A stretch of 64,000 nucleotides of DNA from Cryptomeria japonica (Eukaryota > Streptophyta > Pinopsida > Cupressales > Cupressaceae), in NCBI RefSeq assembly GCF_030272615.1, contig NC_081415.1, forward strand, positions 109,078,406-109,142,405, given 5' to 3'. The notes under the pieces are model-generated. The model ran no database searches. It saw nothing but the letters and a program-made list of their open reading frames with translations, and had not been told where the DNA came from. The stretch's first letter is position 1, and the number at the start of each line of letters is the position of its first letter. A program made the translations under genes and the position numbers. Below, piece after piece: positions 45,505-60,549 of this stretch.

Positions 45505-46085
45505 TCGGTAAAGGTATGAAGGGACTGCATTCTCTGAAGGTTAAAATCTTAACAATTCCTATTCTATTATGTACTTAATTCAAAATCTGCATAATTAAGA
45601 TGTATTAGTAAGTTTGAAATTCTATCAAAGTCTTTTGAAGCACTTTACAGGAAGTCTATCAAGTCAGTGAATACAGGAAACCTGTCTAGTCAGTGAATAC
45701 AGGAAACCTGTCTAGTCGGTGAATGAAGGAAGTTTGGTTACTCGGTCAAAACAGGAAAAAGGAGAGTAAATCGGTTAAAGAGGAACCGAGTGCATTTAAT
45801 GTTTTGACAGAACCCGCATGGAGCCCGATAAGGTATTTTGTGTACTTAAAAGTATTTTCGCAGTCATTTTCACTTACCAAGTTTTTGAGAAAGCAAAGCA
45901 AGCGAATCTAAGGCGATCAAACCTCCTACAAAGAAAATTCAAGGTATTTACATCAATCTCAACACATCGTTAAGTTGGTTTACCGATCTTATCTAGTTGC
46001 CATTATCTGCTAAGTATAAAGCATATGTCGTTTGAAATCCTGAAACCCTAAGGACTCTTTGCTAGCTTTTTATCTAAAATCTACA
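45505..46085 (+). other. Spacer between the two frames, with a 26 bp repeat
   Basis: No gene. Units GTCAGTGAATACAGGAAACC start at 45663, 45689 and (diverged) 45715, each with the dyad CAGGAAACCTG. This is where pol would lie in a Sirevirus. Confidence 0.6.
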
Positions 46086-49000
46086 ATGGCACCCAAGATC
46101 CAAGGTCCCATAGTTGTCAAGAATGTAGAAAAGCCCTCACTAAAATACTCTTTGACTCCCAAAGTCACTTCTGAACCGGATGACAAAACCGCCTTTTCAC
46201 TCATCTCGGACAGAGTGTTACTAGTCGAGGATGTGAGATTCTTCACCAAATATCATGTTGAAGAACTCAGTCATGTTGAAATCAAAGACACCTATGATGA
46301 GCTATGTACTAATGGTAAATTGAACAGCAAGTATGAGCACATCAAAATCAAGGGATTAACTGAAGCCCTAACCTATCCCCGTGTGTTCAAACCCCAGTGG
46401 GTCAAGTTTGTTCTGAGTAGAGTTCATGATGATTTCATGTGGCTAGAAGAGAAACCATTTAAGATTACTAAGGAAATCATTCATCTGATTACCGGTTATC
46501 CTATCTATGATCATGCCCAAGCCTAAAAGATGATATCACAGAAGGAATTGATCAGTTTAACCAAAGTGGACTCTGATTGCAGAGGATTGAAATTGAATAA
46601 TGTCACTGATGAAGAACTAAAATTTTCCATTAGAGTAATGGGCTACTATTTCTTCCAATCGACAAGGGAAAACAGTGTTCCCTATGCAGCAGTAAACCTG
46701 GCATACAAAATTGTGAAAAAGGGAATGAAAATTGATCTATGTGAGGTATTGCTGAAGAACCTATTTGAAAATTTGAACACCATCAGGAAGCCGAAGAAGA
46801 ACAACTCGGCTAATACTCTAAAGTTTGGATCATTAATAGTATGCATGTTTTTCTATTTTGAAAAATTCTTTCCATCAGTTGGTAAAGTTATTTGGGAACT
46901 ACACCGACCAATCACCCATCAGATAAATGACTTCATCAAGAAGTTAGGTGATAATTTCAATGATATTATGGATGGTTACTTAAGTAAATTTCAAGAGAAA
47001 ATACATAACATATATAGGATTCCACCCCAGCTAGTAGAGAAATACAAAAATGATATATGTTTTGAAGTTGACACTGATTACTGTTATGTGAATGCTATGG
47101 AACCGAGGACTCAATCTTTGTCACCGATGGGTTACAAGATTGATTTTGACATCACAAAATAGCAAATTGATGCATTTCTTACATTGCCTAGACATACTAC
47201 CAAGCTGAGGTATAATACCTATGAGGAAGTTTAGGAAAAAGTAAAGATGAACATTGTAGTACCCAAAGCTACAAGAAAGGCATAAAAAATGATTAAGGCA
47301 TTGTCAGAGAAATTTGGAGAAGACTCTTCCTCTACACCTGTCAAAGGCACCATTGCCATTACCGAAGAGGAATTTGAAGCCCAAGAGGCAGCTATAACAC
47401 TAAGCACTGAATTGCCTAAGGGTAAAGTGTTGAAGAGAAAGAAACAGGACACATCAAAGGCCTCACCGACTCCACCTCTAGTAAAGCAACCTAACACTAG
47501 AGCATCTGCAGCCTCACTGAGTAAGAAAACAAAAGGTGTTACTGTTCCCAAGGTAACAAAGACATACAAGAAATCTACTCGGAGACTCATTTTGGCAAAA
47601 GAGTCGAGTGATACCGAATCAGAGGATGCAAGCAAATTCCAAATTGTCAAGAGAAAGAAGGTAAATATACATAGTGTTGAAAACTTTTGTGCTAATCTGA
47701 AAGAATATGGTGGATTTGGAGGATTTAGATATGTCAAGTATGAAACTAGGAACAATGATAGAAAAAGACAAATTGAAGAAGCTGTCATCTGCACACTTCT
47801 AAAGTTCTGGTTAGCTCCATTGGAACTAGCTAAGTCACTTCCAAATGAACTGTATCTGCATATTGATAATAGGTGGAAGTATGCAATGGACTCAGAGAAA
47901 CAAATAAGAGAGAGAAGTCTGGTTCATTTATTTCCTGACATGTCAGTCGCTGAAATAAAGGAACATCTGACAACCTACAATTCAAAGTTTCTTGTCAAAC
48001 AGAGATCCTTAAAATTGATGAATGGGCTATATATTGAAGTTGAAAAGGAGACTAGAGCAAAGTGGCAGGAAATCTTCAAAATCAAGGATGCCGGTGAGCA
48101 AGCTATAGTTGAAATCATTGATGTCACCGAGCACGATCCTGATGTCACCGAGCAAGGTCCTAATGCTACCAAACAAGACCCTGCTGACACCATTAAAATA
48201 GATGAAGATGTCATGGATTCAGAGGCACCAGAACAGGAAATGATAGAAGGCACTGCATATACAAAATTTGTATCTAGTGAATCAGTCTTAGAACAAGTTC
48301 AGCCTTATCCACCGGTCAAGCAACCTGTCTCAACCAAAACTCCTCAGGATACAGATCAAGGCACTGAAGGTCACAAGTCTACAGCAGGAGAAGGTACTAC
48401 TCAAGAATAGACATCTCAAGCACCTTCTAACACTGAGACTATTGCAACTGAGACAAAGAGTACCGAGACACCAAAGGACTCTACAGAGGCTAAAGAAACC
48501 GATCAAAGTGTTGCCTCTACTGAGAAACCTATCAAGGGTCATCAAGCCTCACAAGCCCTTGTCTTAGTTCCATCGGTGAAAGGTAAAGAAAAGAAAATGA
48601 AAAAGCATAGTTTTAAAGTTGATTTGTCAAAACCAATAGTGTTGCCCAATGTAGACATATCAAAATTGAAAGGGCAAGCACTCATTGATTTCGGTGAACT
48701 GTGCAAAGCAAAGGCCGAACAAGAGAAGCAAATGGCCATTCAAAAGAAAAAGAAAATACTTCAAAAGGTAAAAGCACTCCTAATAGATATGCTACCTGAA
48801 GCTACAATATCAACTGATGCAGCCATCCACATTCAATTGGATGAACTCCTAACAAAGATAGAGACATCTGGAGTAGATGCATTGGAGTATTTGATCAAGC
48901 TGAAAGACAAAGAGCTCACTGCAAAAATGATAGAAGAGGTGCAAAAAGCTATAGCTATTGGCAAAGTTAAACTTGTCAAATTTATTGCTGAGTTGACCCC

Positions 49001-49472
49001 TCAACTCAAGCACATTCATTATTTATTTCAGAAACTCAGTACATTTTCTTTATTCATTAAAGACATTAAGAATAAAACAGAGGCAATTGAGAAAGCAATC
49101 ACCGATCTCTCAAGCAAGTTGACCACCGAGCCAAATTCAGTTCAGAATTTTTATACAAGGTTACAACAGCTCATGGCTCAACAATTGGACTTAAGAAATG
49201 AAGAACATAAGATCAGGATGGACATAATGACCCTTCAGACATTATTCCTTCCACATCTTTCATCGGTCCAAGAACAGATCAACCGAGCCACATACTTATC
49301 TACTACTCAAGAGGGAAGCACTCTAGATTCCTTAATATCACTATTGGTTGATATTCAAGTGCAGAATTCTTTAATGGATAGTGTAAAGGATGCACTCTCT
49401 GTCACTCTCACCGACGCCCAAACCAAGTACAAATCCATTTTTGATCAGTTACCACCCCTGAATGGTAATTAA
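46086..49472 (+). pseudogene. Unknown large frame (ORF2) in the env-like position
   Basis: One frame of about 1128 codons from the ATG at 46086 (MAPKIQGPIV) to the TAA at 49470, with stops only at 46524 (TAA), 47160 (TAG), 47232 (TAG), 47283 (TAA) and 48408 (TAG) and no frameshift. I do not recognise the protein. Residues about 1-360 look globular (for example FKITKEIIHLITGYPIYD and LKFGSLIVCMFFYFEKFF), loosely like plant mobile or transposon-associated domains. Residues about 430-560 are basic and Ser/Thr-rich with KRKK clusters (nuclear-type). A Thr/Glu/Pro-rich linker follows. Residues about 830-1128 are Lys/Glu/Leu-rich and probably helical or coiled. No signal peptide or clear membrane segment is seen. 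The place just before the PPTs is where some Sireviruses carry an env-like frame. Confidence 0.7.
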
Positions 49473-49484
49473 GTTTTTTATGTT

Positions 49485-49865
49485 TGTCAAAAAGGGGGAG
49501 TAATATGATACAATCTTGGGGGAGTAATACAATATATTTGGGGAGTGATACAGTATTGAGAGAATGGTATAGTATTCAGAGTATAGTATACAGGGGGAGT
49601 ATACCGAGCAGAGTAAGCAGAGTATCCAAGAGCAGTAAACCGCACAATGTACAGGACAGTAAGCAAAGTACAAAACAGATCACCGAGCATGCAAAATCAG
49701 AGTTTTGTACAGTATATCGATAAGGGGAGTATATCTAATATATTATATTATTGACTATTGTATATACTGTCAGTATAGTCAAATTTTGCAAGTATATAGA
49801 TTTTTGAGTTATAACTTTGAAAGTAGTTTTTGTCAAACATCTCAACTAATGTCAAAAGGGGAGAT
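49485..49865 (+). promoter_or_regulatory. Series of polypurine-tract copies before the 3' LTR
   Basis: AAAGGGGGAG, TTGGGGGAG, TTGGGGAG, CAGGGGGAG, AAGGGGAG and AAAAGGGGAGAT occur between 49490 and 49865; the last touches the 3' LTR. The first five are followed by T(A/G)(A/T)TA-like words. Confidence 0.7.
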
Positions 49866-51007
49866 TGTTACTACTTATCAAATTGCCATTACTTTTATGT
49901 CAAAGTTATACTATATACTCTAGTCGGTTATCTATTACCGAGATATTCAGTTGGTATGCATAGTCTAGTCGGTTACAGAAGAAAGCAGTCACAGAACGCA
50001 GTATACACCGAGCTGTCTACTGAGTATCTTTACATGTCTATCGAGTAGCAAAGATGACACACCGAGTTGATATACACCAAGTGAAACATGTTACCAGATT
50101 CATTGAACCTAGACATGCATATGAAAACATGTTACAAGATTGAGACATATCTAACCATTATCACATTGGAAATTGCACTTAAAGATTGTGTATGATTTTG
50201 ATGTCATCTAACCGATGAAATAATTGGCATGGTTATTCATTCAATAAATCATGTTTACAAGATCGAAGCAATGAATTGGATCACCATAATAAGAGATCTA
50301 TTTATACAGCATGAGTTAAGAGTTAAATAGGTGTGTGTATGAGTGTAAGAAGACTGTTACAGAGACACAGAGGTCACCGAGAAGGTTTTCAGAGAATAGT
50401 CAAAGAAAAGAGTAAACAAAAGGGTTTACCGAGTTACTATATGGGTTACCGAGGTATGCTATAAGCAAGGTAATCTTATTCTGAGCACATAGAATCTGCT
50501 ATAACATTCCATATGTAAAGTTGCAGATATTTGTAATAATTTTATTGTAATATTTTGAAGTTGTAAGAGAAACCTTTAATAGGGTAAAAGACTCTAATCA
50601 AGTCTATAAATTGTGAAGCCTCTAACTAGGTGCAGCATTTAAATGAAGTGTTGTAAAATCTTTTAGCAAGGTAGATCTAACAGATCTTGTTACTCCTAAT
50701 AGGGTATGCTATCAGAAATAGCTAAAAATGTAGCTCTAACCGAGCACTCTTTATTATTGCAGTAGTGAAGTTGTGGGTGCCATCCCCACCACAGTTTTTC
50801 TCTCTAACCAAGAGTTTCTGCGTAACCAAAATATATGTGTTATGCAGTGAAACATGTATGATTGTTGTCTATTTGTTTTAGCTTTATATTATATTACTGC
50901 ACTATTAGGTTTATGCATAACAGTAAAGTTATTGTTGAAGAAATGTTTTGAAGTACTGATTCACCCCTCCCCTCTCAGTACATTAGCTTTCCATATTGGG
51001 CCTAACA
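49866..51007 (+). repeat. 3' LTR of the pol-less element
   Basis: 1142 bp, TGTTAC...CTAACA, the same length as the 5' LTR with about 4% differences, mostly transitions. Confidence 0.9.
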
Positions 51008-52110
51008 ACATCCTCCTACAAGATCCACTTGCTTCCTAATCATTCTTCTAGAACCTCCTAAATTCCACTTAATTAAATCTAATCCTATCCTAAACATTTT
51101 CACATTCCTAAGTAAAAACAAGTCACTTCTCAAACCCTCAAAGTCTTCATAAACCATTAAAGGCTTTGTGTCTCCAACAAGTTAACCTCCAAAGTCTTCA
51201 ATAACCATTAATGGTTAACTCAACCTCAACCCTTGGTTAGAGACTTTCCCTCTAACTTAACCATCCTTTAACCCATGGGTTTCTTCAAGCATTCATTGCT
51301 TTAACCATGGTTATCCATTAACTCTTGCACAAGAGTTTTTCCTTTGGGTAAAAGCATTATCCAATAAATCAACCCTAACCTTACCTCCTAAGGTAACCAC
51401 CATGTTTTCTTAGACATTTAATGTCTCTTACATCTCCTCTCAAGCCTCCTCATGGTGACACTTGTCAGACTAGGATTGGGTTGAAAATCTCACAAGGATT
51501 GAAGATCATTCAATCCTAACCCTTGTTAAGATCACTCAATCTTAAGCCTCCAATTGCCCATTTCTTCTATAAATAGGCTTCATTTCCTTCATTATTCAGA
51601 ATCCAAGTCTTCATGCATCTAAGTTATATCCTCATTTCATCAATCATTTTAGCCTCTCTTTGATAATAGTAATTAGATCATTTTAGTAACATCATGGCAT
51701 AGATTTATCATGTTTTGCATATCATGTTACTTTCATTTCCATGCTAGCTTAATATCATCTTAATCTCATTTTCATGCTAATTTAGCTTCATATCAATATC
51801 ATTATCCTTGTAACATATCATTATCTAGTTTCATATCAAAATCATTCACTAAGATCTTAGTTGCATAGCATTTAGGTCTTTTATCAAGCTATCCCTCATT
51901 GTTTGGGTAGTCATCCTAAAGATCAAGTGCTCTTCCAAGTTGAGAGTCACCTTGATTTGAAGGATCCTTGGAGATAGAGAACAATGAGACGCTTTTAGAG
52001 TTTTGATTGATTAACATGTTTTATTCTTATTGAATCCTCTAACATAATGTTTCATTGGTATACTTGTTTTTCTATATTGTTTATTGGCTAACCCTCATTT
52101 TAGGTATACA

Positions 52111-53772
52111 ATATATATCATGAAATAGGCAAACAAGTGAAGGGGAATCATAATGTCATATCATGCTCATGAATGAGTCTAGTATGACATCATCTCTATC
52201 ACAACATAGTGGAAGACAATCACAACAACCGAGCATTATCATAATAATCGTCATATCCAATATAATCATGAAATAAGGTTAGTACATAATATGATTAGCA
52301 TCAAATCATCCTAAAGTAGACTAAGCTATATTAATAGTATCCTTTAATGTACAAAGAGAAAGATGGATCAGGGAGGGGCACTACAGTGAATTTACTTATC
52401 ATTGATTATCATCCACATATCATTTGCACTTGAAAGGGAAAATATTCAAGGATCTTTCAATTTAGAGCACTAGAAGGAACCTAGATTCTAAATTAACATC
52501 CTAGGGCATTGCATGACCAACTAGAGTGATATTTTTTTATCATTTCCATGACTACAAGGCTTATCTAATCAAGGGGATCGAATTGGAGAACTTGGCCCTT
52601 GAAATCCAATAATTTGCCCAAGGTATCTTTAAATGCTAATAATCCTTTTAATGGTTAGAAGAAAAAAAAAATCTTGGTGAAATAGGTCACACTTATTTAC
52701 CATCAATAAGTGTATTTTTTCACTTTACAAGTTATGTCTATGTAAGAAGTTAGGTCTATGGTACTCGAGGTTATTTTTATGGCAAGTAGGATCAATTTTC
52801 CAAATTATGCATTCAACCTAGTTTAAATTTAATTTCTTTGGTTTCAATTTTGATTTTGAGTTATGCTTCAAAAGCTATGATTAAAATAATTGATGACTAT
52901 CTTTTACTCATTGGAATTGGTTATGATTTATTTTTCTTATTTCTAAATTCTAAAGTTTTTTTTGCATGATCCATCCCAACTCATAATAAAGGTTATTGAT
53001 TATATTATTGGTTAAACCATTTTTTTTAAAGGAACCCAATTATTTCTTTACATTTTTATGAACTTATCCAATCCTACATGACCTAGTTTTGCACTTAGTT
53101 TTTTCTCCTTAAATTTAGATTTAGATTGCCACTTTTAAATTTTTATATCTTATTCTTAGATCCAATGTTCTCTTTAACTTTGTGATTCATTAGTACATTC
53201 TTATTATATGGTTTGAGTTATGTATTGACATTCTATAGGTTTAAATCACCCTATACACCACTACAATATCTTTAGTTATTTTATATTTAATTAGAAACTA
53301 TTTTTTTTTTACATGCATCAAATTTTACCTCACTTTACTATCATTTACTCACATTTATTAGGGTCTTCACATAGTCCTTTAGATATCCACCCTTCCACAT
53401 AGGGCACTATTGCTCTCAAGATCCCCTCACCTAATGGTACCCATTTATTCAAGTATTTATTATTATTATTAATATTATTAATTTCACTATGGATCCTCTT
53501 AGGTCATTCCCCTTAGTTGATATATACATTCTTACATTCTAGATAAATTTATAGGTTCTTATATTTTATTATATATAATAATAGAATCTTGATATGATTA
53601 TGGCACACCATATTATGGATAGGGATATTTCTTCCCTAGAGATGTACTTATTTTATTATGACTTATATTTTCCTTCATGGATTTGACTAGTTTTCATCCA
53701 TGCCTATTGATGACTAAATGAATTATGAAAGAGATTAGTGCATACCTTACGATTACATGCATTGTGACACCA
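52111..53772. other. AT-rich sequence with one fragment of repeat R
   Basis: No gene seen. 52389-52508 matches 54723-54835 and 58268-58383 (words TATCATTGATTATCAT and GGAACCTAGATTCT), so it is a third, older copy of part of repeat R. Confidence 0.55.
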
Positions 53773-56082
<2,310 letters not shown>

Positions 56083-56086
<4 letters not shown>

Positions 56087-57255
56087 GCATCAAACACCCG
56101 ACCATGTGGAACCATAAGGAACCACCCCCCGTGCTAGGAGATGACACAAGATCCCACACACACTCTAGATCTAGGATGACATCTAACAACCAAATAATAA
56201 CACTCCACACATCATGCAGCTAAAGCAAGCCTCAACATAAACATAAGACCTCTAGAGGCTACTCAACAAATCAAGACTCAAGGTGCTAGGACCTACATGT
56301 AGGTAAAAGAGTGTCATCACATGTGACATAGTAGGAACTTAGGAACCAACCCCAAGATCCAAGATGCACATGCAGAGCCATCTCAACTTTGAAGGAGTAA
56401 GGGAGATTAGCTTACATGGGTCACTAAGGCCTTCCCAATCCTATCCTGAATACCACCCTCAGGCAAGGTATTGGGACCACCATCACCATTTCTTATCTTA
56501 TTATGGTGAATTACTATTACCCAACCCTCCTATAATCAATTAATTAAATTATCACTTGATTATAAGGTAAACTCCCAATGAGATATTTCGATGGTCTAGA
56601 CTCTGGGTAACCTGGCTATCTACTTCCCACGACCCCAACCACTCACTTGGAAGCCCACTCCCCCTAGCATGCACCTAGACCTTAGGGTGACAACAATGCA
56701 CGACACATAAACATGGGCTCTCAATACATCATAATTGGATAACCAAGGTTATAAATCAAATAATAATCTCCAAGAACATGAACAACATATGTGAAAATCA
56801 TAGCCTTACATAGGTAGCCAAGAATCATCAAACATCAAGAATCTCATTATCAAAAGCATCCAATATGAGCCCAAAGAATAGAAACAAGGAATTTCCCATC
56901 TTTCTCAAAGCCCAAAAGAACATATAATCAATTATAACCAATAAACTGATTTTGGGATAGCTTCAGGAACTCATAACCCAATATACATTAGCCTATGGGA
57001 AAACATAGAATTGGATAATCAACTCAAAAAGCCCAAAAAACATAAAAAATACAAAAGACAAGGTAGTTTAGCGCATCCATGGGAAAGAGTAGTGCATAGA
57101 GCACTTCTTTTAGTGCATAGAGAACTTCTTTTAATGCATCCATGCCAGAGTCTAAAAATTAGAATATGGAACAAATGACGCATGTAGCACTGTATATAGT
57201 GGCGCATATAGCACCCAGAATAGCACATAGGACTCAACTTTTAGCACATACAACT
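56083..57255 (+). repeat. Repeat S, copy 2, inserted between 137 bp direct repeats
   Basis: Nearly identical to 39866-41039. It is flanked by direct repeats 55950-56086 and 57256-57392. The left junction has a 4 bp overlap (GAAG) shared by flank and insert. Confidence 0.88.
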
Positions 57256-57392
57256 AATAAATACTAAAGTAAATGTTTGTAACCTGAGTATATTTTGAAC
57301 CAATTCCCAATTCAATTTAAGTCAAGAAACTAATAAGACCAAGTTTACCTATGAAGTGCAATAATGGTGCAAATGAGAGTAAACCCTAGAAG
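57256..57392 (+). repeat. 137 bp unit, second of three copies
   Basis: AATAAATACTAAAGTAAATG ... AAACCCTAGAAG; the other copies are at 55950-56086 and 59203-59339, all 137 bp. Confidence 0.88.
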
Positions 57393-57402
57393 TAAATATG
57401 AT

Positions 57403-59339
57403 TGTGGAATGGATAGTAATATAGATTTACCTCCACCTATACATGAAAGTTAGACCCTTTGATGATAAATATGGTGTGTGTCTTAATAGCCCCACCTTCA
57501 TAGACTTGTGTGACTTGAATGCATTGTCCTTTTTATACATAATGATGTATATATTAATTTAGTAATTATTTTTTCTATTTCAAATGTTGAACCTATGGAA
57601 ACTTATGATAGAGAGACATATACTTACTTTCACCTACATATGATGGTGATACACTTTCAACCATTCATATTACTTTGTGTTCATTTTGGATTAAATATCT
57701 TTGACGATTATCTTAGAAATGAGATTTAAGATGATAAAATTCTTTTATCTCTAGTGATATGTCTTATTCACCTTAACATGGCATCAATATCTTCATTTAG
57801 TTCTTGATGACTTTTGATATTCAAATTTGCACTTTGATGTCATTGTTGTCCTCTACTCTTGCCTAATCTCGAGAGATTGTATTTAATTGTGATAGATCAA
57901 TGTAAGTTATCTTAGATTGTTCATTGTTATCACACTTATTTGCACACAATTTGATTTTATATAATTTGTGTCAATACATTTTTTATACTCTAGTTATTTA
58001 ATATATCTATGCATGCATTTACTTTCATAAATCTATTATTAAGTGCTATATTTACAACTTTTTATTATTATTATTATTGTCTTGGATCAATGCTATGGCA
58101 TAGTAAAATTGATCTTGCATCACATATAATTGACGGTCAAATTCTAAGGATTTAAATTCAATATTTTCCAACTACCACTCATTTCTTTCACTTTGAGTTG
58201 AATTGGTGCATATTTATGTGATTAGTTACTATTGCTTGGTATTTAAATGCATTTAGTTTGAATTTTTTTTTTATCATTGATTATTGTTCATATATCTTTT
58301 GCACATCAAAGAGAAAATATTCTAGGATTTTTTATTTTAGAGCATTACACAATGAACCTAGATTCTACATTGGCATCCTAGATTTGTATGATAGATTGTT
58401 TATATTTTAGAACACAATTATGCTTATTAGATGGCATGGTGATCATGTGATTCACATAAAATGTTGTCGTCATGAAATATAGGTCCACTTCTAGTTGGAA
58501 GGTGCATGGGTTACTACCAACATGCTCAAGTGATTCTCTTCCTCTTGCTTTGAAATTATTGAAGGCTTGATTTATAAGAGATAACATTATTGATTTTTAT
58601 TGATATTGTACTATTATTTATACATTTTACTTCACATCTACGTTATAGTGTTGTATGTAATATGTTAAAGAAAGTATGAATTGGAAATTTGTAATACTCC
58701 TAGATAAACATGGTATTCTTTACTAGAATATACAAGTTCTCTCCTATTTATCCTAATATTTTTTGTTAAAAAATATTTTTAATGAATTATTTTGTAAAAA
58801 ATTATGAGTAAAAGTTTTAAAAATAATTTTTATTTCTATCCTCTTATAGTTAAAGGGAACAAATTCCACATTCATATCAAAATATTATTTGGCATTTTTT
58901 GTTAATGAACTAGTAGGTTCGTTACACATGGTTTGTGAATGTGGTTTAAACACTAGGTTCTATGAGAATATTATGCAAGAATTTGTTAGGAAGATAACTA
59001 GATATATGTATTGAATTTATAAATGGGTGGATAACAGGGTAGAAAAGAGAAAATAAATCTAGGGAAGTTAAACTAAGTTTAAAAATAGTAACATAGAGAA
59101 AATTGAATCTAAATGAGGATGTATGAATCCATATTATGAATAGAATTCATTCCTTTATTTTTTTAAGTTTCGAGTTTTGAAATAAATTATGATTTTGCAA
59201 GTAATAAATACTAAAGTAAATGTTTGTAACTTGAGTATATTTTGAACCAATTCCCAATTCAATTTAAGTCAAGAAACTAATAAGACCATGTTTACCTATG
59301 AAGTGCAATAATTGTGCAAATGAGAGTAAACCCTAGAAG
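57403..59339 (+). repeat. Repeat R, long copy 2
   Basis: Copy of 53773-56086 with a deletion of about 310 bp at about 59088. It ends in the third 137 bp unit. Confidence 0.88.
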
Positions 59340-60545
59340 TAGTTAGGATTGTTTTGGTAAGCAATTAAAAAATCCAATGGTAAAGTTGGATCAAATGTTG
59401 ACTATATTGAATGAGACTAAAGAAGGATTGGGTCATGGAGCAAGAAGTAAGAGGGATGGATGATCAAAATAATGATGAATCCAAGTCAAGGAAGGGTGAG
59501 AATAATGATTAGGAGCATAATGCTCAAGGTGATAAAAGGGAAGTTGACCAAGAAGATCAAGAAGATTTGAACTCTCATTTGAATAATGACTTAGCAAGAG
59601 ATATATAAAATATTACTCCAGCAAAGTTTGATGCATATAGTGGGAATGATTCGAGGGGAACAAAAGAGTTTAAGGAAGAAAATGAAAATTATGATCAAAG
59701 GTCCCCTTCCCTTATTGATTATGAAGATGATGAGATGATGTCATGTTCTCAGGATTCTCCAATGGAAAAGGAAGATATCAATGTTGCTTAATTAAAAGGC
59801 CATATTATTGACCTCTAGGTTAAAGTTATTAGTCTTGACTCCAAAGTGGAGGAGTATAGATAGGGTTATAGAAAGATGGGCGAGGCCTTGAATTCTCTTT
59901 GTGGAAAAATTGATGGAATAATGTGCAAAGTGGCTATGGGATTTGTCTCAAGACAAAGTAAATTGAAGAAAAAAGCCAAAAAATACTAGGGCAAGGACAA
60001 TGTCTAGGAGGGCGAGAAAAATGAGGAAGTGCTAGGTCAAGAGGCTTGGTAGGAGTAGATGAGAAGATTGGTTAGAAACTGGGATATCCTCAACAATAAT
60101 TAGGTTGATGTTCAAGTTGGTGATGTGGTGTTGTTGTCTTTTCCTGTGATTATAGTTATAGATAGTTCTGGTAGTATCAATTTTTTCTTTTGGAGCAGTT
60201 TGTTAATTTTAATATTATTGGGTCAATTTTTGTGGACTATTTGGATTATAGGTTCTGCGAGCACCCTAAGACTGTTTTTAGTTTTCTTATGAGGATTTTC
60301 ATTAATGATCTTAAGTATAATTAGTTTACTCTTAGTATGGTTATTTTATATATTAGTCTACCTGGTAGGATAATTATGGGGGGTTGTTTAACCTATTATG
60401 TTTTTTATTACTTTTGAGTGTTAGCTTATGTGTTTTGACTGGGCACTTGACTATGTGATGCTAGAAAGTTGTTTTGTAGCTCTTTGTTTGTCTTTTTTGT
60501 GAGGGTTCAAGGTCCTTCCCCTACTAAATTAATAAAAAACAATAA
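59340..60545 (+). pseudogene. Possible LINE remnant
   Basis: Stop-filled frames rich in Asp, Glu and Lys near 59450-59990 are followed by a GT-rich stretch ending GGTTCAAGGTCCTTCCCCTA and AATTAATAAAAAAC, which resembles a plant LINE 3' end. No endonuclease or RT motif is readable. Confidence 0.3.
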
Positions 60546-60549
60546 TCGA

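Larger units (their letters stand above)
42948..51007 (+). mobile_element. Pol-less Copia-type LTR element with a large unknown frame
   Basis: 8,060 bp with two 1142 bp LTRs (TGTTAC...CTAACA) about 4% diverged. The target duplication is GCATC (42943) versus ACATC (51008). It has an iMet-type primer site and several PPT copies. The interior carries a coiled-coil, zinc-knuckle gag-like frame and an unknown frame of about 1128 codons. No protease, integrase, RT or RNase H motif is readable. It would need enzymes from a related autonomous element; the gag architecture resembles the Copia at 6144. Confidence 0.85.
42577..52110 (+). mobile_element. Gypsy-related LTR split by a Copia-type insertion (right end approximate)
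   Basis: Left part 42577-42947 starts TGTAGACACATAAATCTGC and is AT-rich like the Tat LTR. The right part, from 51008, shares AACCATTAATGGTTAACTCAA, a TATAAATA box (51568) and GAGATAGAGAAC(A/C)ATGAGAC in the same order as the LTRs at 22209 and 36506. No PPT precedes it and no internal region follows, so it is probably a solo LTR. The end is not resolved. Confidence 0.65.

Noticed and set aside
47231-47794. 187-codon minus frame with hydrophobic stretches
   Set aside because: Antisense of ORF2; the sense frame is far longer and shares its frame with both neighbours.
46086-49472. Calling ORF2 a retroviral envelope
   Set aside because: The position fits, but there is no signal peptide, clear membrane anchor or cleavage site, so the name would be unsupported.
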